In this document: positions 17,108 to 26,685 of the stretch, in pieces
How positions within the stretch are numbered: the first letter of the stretch is position 1
Layout of the letters: every line of letters starts with the position of its first letter
Source: Flavobacterium limi
GTDB lineage: Bacteria; Bacteroidota; Bacteroidia; Flavobacteriales; Flavobacteriaceae
Direction: 5' to 3'
Assembly (NCBI RefSeq): GCF_010645075.1
Contig: NZ_JAADZV010000001.1
Span: 434,001-498,000, forward strand
DNA: 64,000 bases
Notes under the pieces: model-generated
Told to the model about the DNA's origin: nothing
The model's input: the letters and a program-made list of their open reading frames with translations, nothing else
Databases searched by the model: none
Made by a program: the position numbers and the translations under genes

Positions 17108-17518
17108 ATGCTTTCAAAGAAAACAAAATACGGAATTAAAGCTTTGACTTATTTGGCCAGACGTGAAAACAATGAACCTGTTCAAATTGCTGAGATTGCT
17201 AAAAATGAACATATTTCGATAAAATTCCTGGAAAGTATTTTATTACTGTTAAGAAATTCTGGTTTTCTTGGAGCCAAAAAAGGAAAAGGCGGAGGGTATT
17301 ACCTAATTAAGGAGCCAAAAGATATCAGCATGGCAAAAGTCTATCGTATTCTGGAAGGGCCGATAGCGCTACTGCCTTGTGCAAGCCATAATTTTTATGA
17401 AAAATGTGATGATTGTGATGATGAATCAACTTGTGCAGCGAGACGTTTAATGACAGAAGTTCGTGATAACACGCTTAAAATACTGGAAAGTAATTCTTTG
17501 GCTGATATAGCTTTTTAA
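17108..17518 (+). CDS. Rrf2-family transcriptional regulator
   Basis: 136 residues. The winged-helix N-terminus (MLSKKTKYGIKALTYLARR, then EIAKNEHISIKFLESILLLL) is typical of Rrf2. Four cysteines at about 91, 100, 103 and 109 (CASHN, KCDDCDDESTC) could bind an Fe-S cluster as in IscR. The family also includes CymR, a cysteine-metabolism repressor. Its place at the edge of the sulfate-assimilation genes makes control of those genes plausible, but this is inference. A TATTTTTG box lies at 17027, and a terminator follows the gene. Confidence 0.88.
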   Translation: MLSKKTKYGIKALTYLARRENNEPVQIAEIAKNEHISIKFLESILLLLRNSGFLGAKKGKGGGYYLIKEPKDISMAKVYRILEGPIALLPCASHNFYEKCDDCDDESTCAARRLMTEVRDNTLKILESNSLADIAF

Positions 17519-17549
17519 TTGAATTCTATCCATCAAAAATAAAAAAAAA

Positions 17550-17580
17550 GGCCGTTTCGTGATTTGAAACGGTCTTTTTT
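17550..17580. terminator. Terminator between Rrf2 and the minus-strand TauE/SafE gene
   Basis: GGCCGTTTC pairs with GAAACGGTC with one G-T pair, flanked by an A run and a T run, so it may serve both converging genes. Confidence 0.85.
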
Positions 17581-17594
17581 ATGAGTTTTTTTAT

Positions 17595-18377
17595 CTAAAA
17601 AATTAATTTATATCCCGCTAAGAAAAGCATTATTGCGATTGCATTTCTAAGAAACTGATCGGGAACTTTTCCGCTCAGCATACTTCCTATGAAAATTCCC
17701 GGAAGGGATCCTAATAATAATTGTCCCAATAATATCAAATCCAGATTTCCCATTGAGGCATGTCCAACTCCTGCAACTAATGTTAAGGGAACAGCATGTG
17801 CGATTTCAGTTCCCACTAGACGTGGCGTTGGTAATAAAGGATACAGAAAGAATAACGTAACTGTTCCCAATGCACCTGCTCCAATAGAGGTCAAAGTTAC
17901 CGTGGCACCTAATAAAACGCCAATTCCTATAGTTAGCATATTTTGAGTTGTACTTTCGCTGTGAAATTTATCCCCGGCGTGTTTCTGGGAAAATTTTAAT
18001 ATCTTTTGTTTAAATATAATTGCTACAGAGGTAAAAAGTAATGCCCAGCCTAAGCTTTGCTTGATAACCTGATTTACCGTTTCAATATCTGTTTTGATAC
18101 TGTTCAGTATCCATAAAGTTGCCATAGCTGCCGGAACACTGCCCAAGGTTAACCAGCCTGTAATAGACCAGTTTACATTACTTTTTTTATGGTGTACAAA
18201 CACACCTCCCATCTTGGTAAAAGCGGCATATAATAAATCCGTACCTACGGCTTTTGTTGGCGGAATACCAAAATATAATAAAATGGGGGTCATTAATGAA
18301 CCGCCACCAACTCCTGTCAGTCCTACTATAAAACCAACAACTAAACCCGCAATAACTAAGCCTATTTGAAAATCCAT
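17595..18377 (-). CDS. TauE/SafE-family sulfite/sulfur-anion membrane carrier (copy 1)
   Basis: 260 residues, about eight membrane segments, with the family glycine-rich opening (GLVVGFIVGLTGVGGGSLMTPILL) and its repeat in the second half (SIGAGALGTVTLFFLYP). TauE/SafE proteins carry sulfite, sulfoacetate or related anions across the inner membrane. It is transcribed away from the cys operon, beside a second family member of different sequence. Confidence 0.88.
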   Translation of the reverse strand: MDFQIGLVIAGLVVGFIVGLTGVGGGSLMTPILLYFGIPPTKAVGTDLLYAAFTKMGGVFVHHKKSNVNWSITGWLTLGSVPAAMATLWILNSIKTDIETVNQVIKQSLGWALLFTSVAIIFKQKILKFSQKHAGDKFHSESTTQNMLTIGIGVLLGATVTLTSIGAGALGTVTLFFLYPLLPTPRLVGTEIAHAVPLTLVAGVGHASMGNLDLILLGQLLLGSLPGIFIGSMLSGKVPDQFLRNAIAIMLFLAGYKLIF

Positions 18378-18685
18378 AAATAAAAGTTTGGCGCAAAAAT
18401 AGAAACAATTTTATAATTATCCTATGGAAATGGTAGGCTTTAAAAGTGTATCTTTGAAATTAAAATAATTTTAAGTGTATGTATCTTAAATACAGTGGAA
18501 TATGATTTTAGGTTTATTGAATTTATTTATAAATCTTTTAAAGTTTTCTTAAAAATTGATTTTTAGAAGTTTAGAAGTATAAAAAGTTAAAAAATTGTTT
18601 TGATATTTAGAAATAAGTAGTAATTTTGCTTTTCAATCTACTAACCCGATAGGGTAATGGATTTTAGCAAGAAACCCCAGTAATT
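18378..18685. other. Intergenic region between two divergent TauE/SafE genes
   Basis: Very AT-rich, no gene. Divergent promoters must lie here. Near 18643-18683 is a degenerate repeat (AACCCGATAGGG ... TGGATTTTAGC) whose relatives occur at 20380, 25790 and 26520. No Met/Cys leader peptide was found. Confidence 0.5.
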
Positions 18686-19588
18686 ATGGAGAAAGAGTTA
18701 AAGATTAATAATGTTGATGCTACATTTTATGCGTCAATAAAAAGTAAATTATGGATAGGGATACCGGTTGTTTTGCTGGTAGGTTTGCTAAGTACACTGA
18801 TTTATAATCATCATGCAGAGTTTTCGTGGGAAGGATTTATAGGAGGTTTTAATCAGGAGTTTTTGGTTTTTTTTGGTATTGGTGTTTTTGCACAATTGGT
18901 AGACGGTACTTTAGGAATGGGGTATGGAGCGACTTCAACTTCATTTTTACTGGCATATGGAGTTCCTCCGGTAGTTAGTAGTACGGGAGTTCACGTAGCT
19001 GAAATGTTTACAACGGGAGCATCTGCAATATCACATCATAAGTTTGGAAACATTAACAAAAAACTGGTAAAACATCTATTGATTCCGGGAGTATTAGGTT
19101 CCATTACAGGAGCTTATTTATTATCTGATGTTATTGACGGTGATATTATTAAACCGTTTATAGCGGTTTATATGATTGTTTTGGCGATTATTATTATCAG
19201 AAAGGCATTAAAAAAGAATATTGTAAAAAAGAAAACTAAAAAATTAAGCGCTTTAGCTGTTTTTGGAGGTTTTATGGATTCTGTTGGAGGAGGAGGCTGG
19301 GGACCAATTGTAACTTCTACATTATTAGGAAGAGGAAGAAATCCGAGATACACGATTGGTTCTGTAAACGCAGCGGAGTTTGCGATTTCATTTGCAAGTG
19401 GTATCACCTTTATGCTTTTTGGAGGAATCCACGGCTGGCAGGTAATCATTGGGTTGATTTTAGGAGGCGTTCTTTCAGCACCACTAGCAGCTTATCTGGT
19501 AAATAAAATCAAAAGAAAACCAATGATGGTTGCGGTTGGGGTTCTAATTATATTATTGAGTTTAAAAACATTATCTAAATTATTGTAA
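18686..19588 (+). CDS. TauE/SafE-family membrane carrier (copy 2), first gene of the cys operon
   Basis: 300 residues with an N-terminal extension of about 55 residues before the first family repeat (FAQLVDGTLGMGYGATSTSFLLAYG). The second repeat is FGGFMDSVGGGGWGPIVTSTLLG. It lies 24 nt upstream of cysH and so is co-transcribed with sulfate reduction. It may import sulfate or export sulfite that escapes reduction; direction is not predictable. Confidence 0.88.
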   Translation: MEKELKINNVDATFYASIKSKLWIGIPVVLLVGLLSTLIYNHHAEFSWEGFIGGFNQEFLVFFGIGVFAQLVDGTLGMGYGATSTSFLLAYGVPPVVSSTGVHVAEMFTTGASAISHHKFGNINKKLVKHLLIPGVLGSITGAYLLSDVIDGDIIKPFIAVYMIVLAIIIIRKALKKNIVKKKTKKLSALAVFGGFMDSVGGGGWGPIVTSTLLGRGRNPRYTIGSVNAAEFAISFASGITFMLFGGIHGWQVIIGLILGGVLSAPLAAYLVNKIKRKPMMVAVGVLIILLSLKTLSKLL

Positions 19589-19612
19589 AGATAATTTTAG
19601 GAGGGAGAGATT

Positions 19613-20323
19613 ATGAGTGCGAGTATTGTACAAGAATTATTAGAAAAAACTAAAGATTTTTCACTTGATGAAACCTTAGTTTTTTTAGCAAACGAGTTTC
19701 CGGGAAAAGTGATTTTCTCCACTTCTTTCGGTCAGGAAGATCAGGTAATTACTGATTTTATTGCAAAAAGTAACACAGATATTACGGTGTTTACTTTAGA
19801 CACCGGAAGATTGTTTCAGGAAACTTACGATGTTTTTCATAAAACATTAAAGAAATACAAAAGACCGATTGAAGTGTTTTTTCCAGAGGCTGCATCGGTT
19901 GAGAATTTGCTAAAAACAAAAGGTCCAAACAGCTTTTACGATTCGGTTGAAAACAGAAAAGAATGCTGTTTTATTCGAAAAGTAGTTCCGTTGCGAAAAG
20001 CTTTGGCGGGAAATGCAGTCTGGATTACAGGTTTAAGAGCAGAACAATCAGAGAACAGACAAGATTTAAGTTTGTTTGAATATGACGGAGGTTTTAACAT
20101 CATCAAATTCAATCCGTTATTAAAATGGACCTTACAGGAAGTTGAAGATTATTTGAAGGAGAACAATGTACCTCAAAATGCATTACACAAAAAAGGTTTT
20201 GTAAGTATTGGTTGTGCACCTTGTACAAGAGCCATTTTTCCCGGAGAAGATATCAGAGCCGGAAGGTGGTATTGGGAGTCAAGCCATAAAGAATGTGGTT
20301 TGCATAGTGCGAAAAAAGAATAA
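19613..20323 (+). CDS. cysH: Adenylylsulfate / phosphoadenylylsulfate reductase
   Basis: 236 residues. It reduces activated sulfate to sulfite. It has the PAPS-reductase core (FSTSFGQEDQVI near residue 32) and the cysteine pairs CC (about 118-119, KECCFIRK) and CxxC (about 201-204, GCAPCTR). These mark the 4Fe-4S class, which usually works on APS directly. The catalytic cysteine is in KECGLH near residue 228. No cysC kinase is seen, consistent with APS as substrate. Confidence 0.95.
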   Translation: MSASIVQELLEKTKDFSLDETLVFLANEFPGKVIFSTSFGQEDQVITDFIAKSNTDITVFTLDTGRLFQETYDVFHKTLKKYKRPIEVFFPEAASVENLLKTKGPNSFYDSVENRKECCFIRKVVPLRKALAGNAVWITGLRAEQSENRQDLSLFEYDGGFNIIKFNPLLKWTLQEVEDYLKENNVPQNALHKKGFVSIGCAPCTRAIFPGEDIRAGRWYWESSHKECGLHSAKKE

Positions 20324-20487
20324 AGTACTTAGTTCAAAGTCCTTGGCATTAAAACAATAGTTTTCAAGTTCCGTAGGTTTTAACCCGATGAAAGAGAAAC
20401 GATTTGTATTGTAGCAATGGATTTCAGTCAAAAAATTAAAGTTACCCTGTTTTTACAGGTTTTAAAATATCAAATAAAATATCAAAA

Positions 20488-21387
20488 ATGAGTTCAGTGT
20501 TAAAAACAAACGCTTTAGAGAGCGAAGCGATATACATTTTCAGAGAAGTTGTTTCTCAGTTTGACAAACCGGTTTTACTTTTCTCAGGTGGAAAAGATTC
20601 TATTACATTAGTGCGTTTGGCGCAAAAAGCATTTTTTCCTGCTAAGATTCCGTTTCCTTTATTACACGTTGATACGGGACACAATTTCCCTGAAACCATT
20701 GCTTTCAGAGATAAATTGGTAGAAGAATTAGGTTTAGAGTTGATCGTTCGTAATGTTCAGGATGCTATTGATGAAGGAAAAGTGGTTGAAGAAACCGGAA
20801 AATATTCTAGTAGAAATAGTTTGCAAACGACTACGCTTTTGGATGCAATTGAAGAATTCAAATTTGATGCCTGTATTGGTGGTGCACGTCGTGATGAAGA
20901 AAAAGCAAGGGCTAAAGAGCGTATTTTCTCAGTTCGTGATGATTTCGGACAATGGGATGAAAAAAATCAAAGACCTGAGTTATTTGATATTTTGAATGGA
21001 AAAATTGAAAACGGTCAAAATGTTCGTGTTTTCCCAATTTCAAACTGGACAGAATTAGACGTTTGGAGCTATATCGAAAAAGAGCATATCGAAATCCCGT
21101 CAATCTATTTTTCACATAAAAGAAAAGTTTTTTTGAGAGACGGTTTAATCTGGTCACATTCTCCTTTTGTATATCAGGAAGAAGACGAGCAAATTGAAGA
21201 AAGAATCGTTCGTTTCAGAACCGTTGGGGATATGAGCTGTACAGCAGCTGTTGAGTCTTATGCAGCAACTATTGCAGAAGTAGTAGGTGAAATCAGAGAG
21301 TCTACTATTTCAGAAAGAGGAGCCAGAATCGATGACAAACGTTCTGAAGCAGCAATGGAGAAAAGAAAACAACAAGGATATTTTTAA
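20488..21387 (+). CDS. cysD: Sulfate adenylyltransferase subunit 2
   Basis: 299 residues, the usual length. It makes APS from ATP and sulfate together with the GTPase CysN. The PP-loop SGGKDSITLVRLA lies near residue 30, with HVDTGHNFPETI and FDACIGGARRDEEKARAKER further on. The gap before it holds degenerate repeat DNA rather than a gene. Confidence 0.97.
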   Translation: MSSVLKTNALESEAIYIFREVVSQFDKPVLLFSGGKDSITLVRLAQKAFFPAKIPFPLLHVDTGHNFPETIAFRDKLVEELGLELIVRNVQDAIDEGKVVEETGKYSSRNSLQTTTLLDAIEEFKFDACIGGARRDEEKARAKERIFSVRDDFGQWDEKNQRPELFDILNGKIENGQNVRVFPISNWTELDVWSYIEKEHIEIPSIYFSHKRKVFLRDGLIWSHSPFVYQEEDEQIEERIVRFRTVGDMSCTAAVESYAATIAEVVGEIRESTISERGARIDDKRSEAAMEKRKQQGYF

Positions 21388-21523
21388 TTTTTTGGTAAGA
21401 AGTTAGATGTTAGAAGTTAACAGCAAAAAGTAAAATTCAAAGATTCAAAAAACAAAAGATTTAGAAGTAAGGTCAAAAACTTGAAACCTGAAACTTTTAA
21501 AACTTGAAACAAAATAATACAGA

Positions 21524-22768
21524 ATGGACGTTTTAAAAATAGCAACAGCAGGAAGTGTAGATGACGGAAAAAGTACTTTGATAGGAAGATTATTGTACGA
21601 TACAAAATCATTGACTACAGATAAAATCGAAGCAATCGAAAAAAGCAGTAAACAAAAAGGATACGATTATTTAGATTTTTCTTTGGCAACTGACGGATTA
21701 GTAGCAGAAAGAGAGCAGGGAATCACAATTGATGTTGCTCACATTTATTTTTCGACTGCAAAGAAAAGTTACATCATTGCCGATACTCCGGGTCACGTAG
21801 AATATACAAGAAACATGGTTACAGGAGCTTCAACTTCTCAGGTTTCAATCATTTTAATTGATGCCAGAAAAGGAGTTATCGAGCAAACATACCGCCACTT
21901 TTTCATCAATAATTTATTGAGAGTAAAGGAAGTAATTGTAGCGATTAATAAAATGGATTTAGTTGATTATTCAGAAGAAGTTTTCAATAAAATCAAAGCT
22001 GATTTCCAGGCATTAAATGCAAAAAGTACTTTCAAAGAACAAAATGTAAGCTACATTCCGTTAAGTGCTTTGACAGGAGATAATGTTGTGGACAAATTAG
22101 ACGGAATGCCTTGGTACCAAGGACAGACTATTTTAGAGCATTTAGAAGGATTACACTCTTCAGATGTTTTTGAAAGTGGAAAAGCACGTTTTCCGGTTCA
22201 GACTGTGATCCGTCCTAAAACAGAAGAATACCATGATTTCAGAGGATACGCAGGAAAATTATACGGAAACTCAATTAAAGTAGGAGATGCCGTTACGGTT
22301 TTGCCTTCTTTAACAGAATCAAAAGTGACTAATATTCACTTTTTCGACAAACAATTTGATGAGGCTGTTGCAGGTTCTTCAATTACAATCGAATTAGAAA
22401 ATGATATCAATGTAACAAGAGGGGATATGATTGTAAAATCATCTGAACTTCCAAAAATTGAAAAAGATATTGAAACGACTATTTGTTGGATGGACAGCAA
22501 AAAATTGGTTCCCGGAACTAAATATTTTGTACAACACAATACAAACAGAGTTTTAGCAAAAATTGAAAGTGTTAAAAATACTATTGCTACTGATTATTCA
22601 GGAACTACTCCGGCTTCACAATTGGCAATCAATGAAATTGGAGAAGTCAATATCAAATTAAGTAAAGCATTGTATTTTGATTCTTATAATGAGAATAAGT
22701 CAAACGGAGCTTTTATTTTAATTGATGCCGTAACCAATACAACAGCAGGAGTAGGGTTTATAAAATAG
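21524..22768 (+). CDS. cysN: Sulfate adenylyltransferase subunit 1 (GTPase)
   Basis: 414 residues. It is an EF-Tu-like GTPase that drives APS synthesis by CysD. G motifs: GSVDDGKST (about residues 10-18), REQGITIDVAH, DTPGHVEYTRNM and NKMDLVDY. There is no C-terminal APS kinase domain, unlike CysNC fusions, which fits the APS-type CysH upstream. Confidence 0.97.
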   Translation: MDVLKIATAGSVDDGKSTLIGRLLYDTKSLTTDKIEAIEKSSKQKGYDYLDFSLATDGLVAEREQGITIDVAHIYFSTAKKSYIIADTPGHVEYTRNMVTGASTSQVSIILIDARKGVIEQTYRHFFINNLLRVKEVIVAINKMDLVDYSEEVFNKIKADFQALNAKSTFKEQNVSYIPLSALTGDNVVDKLDGMPWYQGQTILEHLEGLHSSDVFESGKARFPVQTVIRPKTEEYHDFRGYAGKLYGNSIKVGDAVTVLPSLTESKVTNIHFFDKQFDEAVAGSSITIELENDINVTRGDMIVKSSELPKIEKDIETTICWMDSKKLVPGTKYFVQHNTNRVLAKIESVKNTIATDYSGTTPASQLAINEIGEVNIKLSKALYFDSYNENKSNGAFILIDAVTNTTAGVGFIK

Positions 22769-22903
22769 TTGATAGTTTATGGTTGATGGTTATTCTTCGA
22801 TCAACCTCCATAAAATAAATATGAAATAGTTGATTGTTGATGGTTTTTAGTTTGGTATTTATTGCCAACAACCAACAACCGACAACCAAAAACTAAAAAT
22901 AAA
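22769..22903 (+). repeat. Intergenic hairpin built from short tandem TTGATGG / CCAACAA units
   Basis: The left side repeats GTTGATGGTT-like units and the right side repeats CCAACAACC-like units in reverse complement, giving a long imperfect stem between cysN and the sulfite reductase. The 14 codons upstream of the ATG at 22904 are made of this repeat, which argues against a TTG start at 22862. Confidence 0.55.
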
Positions 22904-24994
22904 ATGGAAAGTTTTAGAACAGAAATAGAAAATCCGATAGTTCAGAAAGAGATTATCGATTTAGAGAAAAAGATTCACTTATTCCGTGGAGGAAAAATTG
23001 ATGATGAACGCTTTCGTAGTCTTCGTCTCGCACGTGGAATCTACGGTCAGCGTCAGGAAGGTGTACAGATGATCCGTATTAAATTGCCATATGGTAAAGT
23101 AACCAGCGAGCAGTTAAAAAGGATAACTAATGTTTCTGAAGAATATTCTACAGGACGTTTGCATATTACTACGCGTCAGGATATTCAGATTCACTATGTA
23201 AGCTTGGACAGAACTCCGGAACTTTGGGCTGATTTAGCTAAAGACGATATTACTTTAAGAGAAGCCTGTGGAAATACAGTTCGTAATATTACAGGAAGTG
23301 AATTAGCAGGAATAGATGTAAACGAACCGTTTGATGTTACGCCTTATGCACACGGGATGTTTCAATATTTATTAAGAAATCCTATCTGTCAGGAAATGGG
23401 ACGTAAATTCAAAATTTCGTTCTCATCATCTGATGAAGATACTGCGTTAAGTTATTTACACGATTTAGGATTTATTCCAAAAATCAAAGATGGCCAACGT
23501 GGATTTAAAGTAGTTTTTGGAGGAGGCTTAGGATCTCAGCCTTCTCACGCCGAATTACTTTCAGAATTTATTCCGGTTAACCAAATCATTCCAACGGCAG
23601 AAGGAATCATCAGAATTTTTGACCGGTACGGTGAACGTGCAAAAAGAATGAAAGCACGTATGAAATTCTTAATCAAAGAAATAGGGAAAGATGTTTTCCT
23701 GGATTTAGTTGAAAAAGAGAAAAAAGCAATCGCTTTCGAAACTTATGAAATTGATACTACTGCATTTGACGGACCAATTCCGGAGCCATTATTAGCAGTA
23801 CCGCAAGTTACTATTGATGACACAGCAGCTTATGAAGCATGGAAAGCATCAAATGTAATTGCTCAGAAACAAGCAGGTTATTACGCAATCGGAATCAAAG
23901 TTTTATTAGGAGATTTTTATATTGATAAAGCGAGATTGTTAGCAGACTTAATTAAGAATTACGGAGCGAATGAATTACGTTTTTCATTGCGTCAGAATAT
24001 TGTAATCCGTCATATAAAAGAAGAGAATTTACCTTTCTTTTATCAGGAATTAGCCAAATTAGATATGGTAGCTTTAGGTTACAATACGATTGGTGATATT
24101 ACTGCGTGCCCTGGTACTGATACTTGTAATTTGGGGATTGCAAGCAGTACCGGAATTGCAGATGAATTAGAAAAAGTAATCAAAGCAGAATATCCTCAAT
24201 ATAGCAACAACCAGGAAATTGAAATTAAAATTTCAGGTTGTATGAATGCCTGCGGACAGCATAATATGTCGGCAATTGGTTTTCAGGGAATGTCTATCAA
24301 TTCAGGTAAATTGGTAGCTCCGGCATTGCAGGTATTATTAGGCGGAGGAAGATTAGGAAACGGAGAAGGTCGTTTTGCTGATAAAGTAATTAAAATTCCA
24401 AGCCGTAGAGGACCGGATGCATTGCGTACCATCTTAAATGATTTTGATGCTAACGGAAACGGCGAAAAATTCCTTAATTATTATGACGCTAAGGGAGAGA
24501 AATATTTCTACGAAATTTTAAAACCTTTCGCAGATGTAACAAATCTTACGGAAGCTGATTTTATTGACTGGGGTAATGCAGACAATTATGTAAAAGCAGT
24601 TGGAGTTGGAGAATGTGCAGGTGTGGTAATTGATTTGGTGGCAACTTTGTTGTTAGAAGCAAAAGACAAATTGACTTTCGCACAGGAATCTTTCGACGAA
24701 GGAAAATGGGCTGATGCAATCTATCACGCTTATGCAGGATTTGTAAACGGTGCAAAAGCATTATTGCTTTCAGAAAACCAAAAAACAAACAACCATGCAG
24801 GAATTGTAGACTTATTTGATACCGTTTTTGTTGAAAGCGCAAAAATTGGATTGCCAACAACATTTAATGAATTGGTTTACCAAATCAATAAAAATGAGCC
24901 AACTGAAGCTTTTGCAAAACAATATATTGAAGAAGGAATTGCATTTTTCGCGATCATTGAAAAATACAGGGCACAAGAATTAGAAAATGCTTAA
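22904..24994 (+). CDS. Sulfite (nitrite/sulfite) reductase hemoprotein with C-terminal helical HEPN-like extension
   Basis: 696 residues from the ATG at 22904. It reduces sulfite to sulfide in six electrons using siroheme and a 4Fe-4S cluster. Two ferredoxin-like half domains are followed by the cluster ligands C402 and C408 (CPGTDTCNLG), C446 and C450 (GCMNACG). The siroheme-binding pattern (TTRQDIQIHYVSL) lies near residue 80. After about residue 560 comes a helical region (CAGVVIDLVATLLLEAKDKL, DEGKWADAIYHAYAGFVNGA) resembling HEPN domains, not part of the standard enzyme. Its last bases overlap the start of the next gene. Confidence 0.9.
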   Translation: MESFRTEIENPIVQKEIIDLEKKIHLFRGGKIDDERFRSLRLARGIYGQRQEGVQMIRIKLPYGKVTSEQLKRITNVSEEYSTGRLHITTRQDIQIHYVSLDRTPELWADLAKDDITLREACGNTVRNITGSELAGIDVNEPFDVTPYAHGMFQYLLRNPICQEMGRKFKISFSSSDEDTALSYLHDLGFIPKIKDGQRGFKVVFGGGLGSQPSHAELLSEFIPVNQIIPTAEGIIRIFDRYGERAKRMKARMKFLIKEIGKDVFLDLVEKEKKAIAFETYEIDTTAFDGPIPEPLLAVPQVTIDDTAAYEAWKASNVIAQKQAGYYAIGIKVLLGDFYIDKARLLADLIKNYGANELRFSLRQNIVIRHIKEENLPFFYQELAKLDMVALGYNTIGDITACPGTDTCNLGIASSTGIADELEKVIKAEYPQYSNNQEIEIKISGCMNACGQHNMSAIGFQGMSINSGKLVAPALQVLLGGGRLGNGEGRFADKVIKIPSRRGPDALRTILNDFDANGNGEKFLNYYDAKGEKYFYEILKPFADVTNLTEADFIDWGNADNYVKAVGVGECAGVVIDLVATLLLEAKDKLTFAQESFDEGKWADAIYHAYAGFVNGAKALLLSENQKTNNHAGIVDLFDTVFVESAKIGLPTTFNELVYQINKNEPTEAFAKQYIEEGIAFFAIIEKYRAQELENA

Positions 24995-25763
24995 TACAGT
25001 AAAACCCAAAGTAACTTTAGTAGGTGCAGGTCCCGGAGATCCGGATTTGCTTACGCTAAAAGCGGTAAAAGCACTTGCTGAAGCAAATGTGGTTTTGTAC
25101 GATGCACTGGCTAATGACGAAATATTAGATTACGCACCCGAAAATGCGATTCGGATTTTTGTTGGAAAACGAAAAGGAAACCACAGTTACACGCAGGATC
25201 AGATCAATCAGCTGATTGTTGATAATGCGTTAACGTACGGAAATGTAGTAAGATTAAAAGGCGGAGATCCATTTGTTTTCGGAAGAGGAAGCGAAGAAAT
25301 AGAATTTGCAGAAAGTTTCGGAATCGAGACAGTTGTAATTCCCGGGATTTCATCAGTAGTAGCGGTTCCCGCAAGTCAGGGAATTTCGATTACAAAAAGA
25401 CGAGTTTCAGAAAGTTTTTGGGCGATTACAGGCACAACATCTAACAGGGAATTATCAGCAGATGTAGCTTTGGCGGCACAATCATCGGCAACAGTTGTGA
25501 TTTTAATGGGAATGCACAAGTTGAAAGAAATTGTAGAATTATTTCAACAGGAAAACAAAGGCAATTTACCCGTAGCAATTATTCAAAACGGAACAACAGC
25601 GGAAGAAAAAGCGGGCGTAGGAACAGTAGATTCAATTGTTGAAATAGTAAAACAACAAAGTTTAAGTTCGCCGGCAATTATCGTTTTGGGAGAAGTTGTA
25701 AAAGAAAGTCACAAGCTAAAAGTATTTTACGAAGAATTTCTGTCAAATGAAATCGTTCAGTAA
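24987..25763 (+). CDS. cobA: Uroporphyrinogen-III C-methyltransferase
   Basis: 258 residues. It makes precorrin-2 from uroporphyrinogen III with two SAM, the first step to siroheme. Motifs: VGAGPGDPDLLTLKA, VRLKGGDPFVFGRGSEE and PGISSVVAVPASQGI. It overlaps the reductase stop by 8 nt (ATGCTTAA), implying translational coupling of the heme pathway to its user enzyme. Confidence 0.96.
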   Translation: MLNTVKPKVTLVGAGPGDPDLLTLKAVKALAEANVVLYDALANDEILDYAPENAIRIFVGKRKGNHSYTQDQINQLIVDNALTYGNVVRLKGGDPFVFGRGSEEIEFAESFGIETVVIPGISSVVAVPASQGISITKRRVSESFWAITGTTSNRELSADVALAAQSSATVVILMGMHKLKEIVELFQQENKGNLPVAIIQNGTTAEEKAGVGTVDSIVEIVKQQSLSSPAIIVLGEVVKESHKLKVFYEEFLSNEIVQ

Positions 25764-25907
25764 AGTTCAGTATGAACGAAACATATTGTAGCGTAGGGTT
25801 TCAACCTGATAAAATAATGAATAAAAAGAACATTGGGTTTTAATCCAATGATTAAATAAAAATTGTAACGTCAGATTTTAGTATTTTCGACGAAACAAAA
25901 AATTGAA
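25764..25907 (+). repeat. Degenerate palindromic repeat region
   Basis: It contains GTAGGGTTTCAACCTGAT and CATTGGGTTTTAATCCAATG; the second is a perfect 6-bp-arm palindrome. It is related to the segments near 18643, 20380 and 26520. Confidence 0.5.
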
Positions 25908-26489
25908 ATGGAACAAAACGAATTATATCCGGTATTCTTAAAACTTCACAATCTAAATGTGCTGATTGTAGGTGGAGGAAATGTTGGATTAGAAAAGCTT
26001 TCTTTTTTATTAAAGTCAAGTCCGAATGCCAATGTTGAGGTAGTTGCAAAAGACTTTCATCTTGAAATTAAACTTTTGGCAGAAAAACATCCTTCGATTA
26101 CGTTAACGCAGTCGAAGTTTAAGAAAAAAATGCTCAAAAAGCGCCATATGGTTATTGCGTGTACCGATGATTTAGAAGTAAATAAAAAAGTATACGATTT
26201 GTCCAGAAAGCGTTATTTAATTTGCAATATTGCTGATACGCCTGATTTATGTGATTATTATCTTGGTGGAATCGTAACAAAAGGGAATGTAAAAATTGCC
26301 ATTTCGACTAACGGAAAATCTCCAACAACAGCCAAAAGGCTAAGAGAATTTTTTGAAGAAGTAATTCCGGAAGATATCAATCACATGGTCGAGAATCTCA
26401 ATGAATACAGAAAAACTTTAAAAGGTGATTTTGAAGATAAAGTGAAGAAGATGAATGAAATAACAGCTTCTTTGAAAAAGAAAGAATAG
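25908..26489 (+). CDS. Precorrin-2 dehydrogenase / siroheme synthase N-terminal-type protein
   Basis: 193 residues, about the length of the CysG N-terminal module. It should oxidise precorrin-2 with NAD and may insert iron. The Rossmann motif NVLIVGGGNVGLEKL, VIACTDDLEVN, and the CNIADTPDLCDYYLGGIV then STNGKSPTTAKRLRE stretch are typical. It completes the siroheme pathway begun by the gene upstream. Confidence 0.93.
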   Translation: MEQNELYPVFLKLHNLNVLIVGGGNVGLEKLSFLLKSSPNANVEVVAKDFHLEIKLLAEKHPSITLTQSKFKKKMLKKRHMVIACTDDLEVNKKVYDLSRKRYLICNIADTPDLCDYYLGGIVTKGNVKIAISTNGKSPTTAKRLREFFEEVIPEDINHMVENLNEYRKTLKGDFEDKVKKMNEITASLKKKE

Positions 26490-26685
26490 TATACAAGTTA
26501 CGGAGAAACGGATCATATTTTAGCGTCGTGTTTTAACACGATGTAAAAAAATGGACGAAATTACAGCTTCGTTAAAAAAATAAAGAGTAAAAGTTTCACA
26601 AAGAAATGAATGATAAAAATCATTGAAATTAGAATAAATTATTCGTTTCTTTGCATTATTAAGAATGATTATAAACAACACCATA

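Noticed and set aside
18502..18552. Short frame MILGLLNLFINLLKFS before the cys operon as a leader peptide
   Set aside because: It has no Cys and only its start Met, no terminator follows, and AT-rich DNA gives Leu/Ile/Phe frames by chance.
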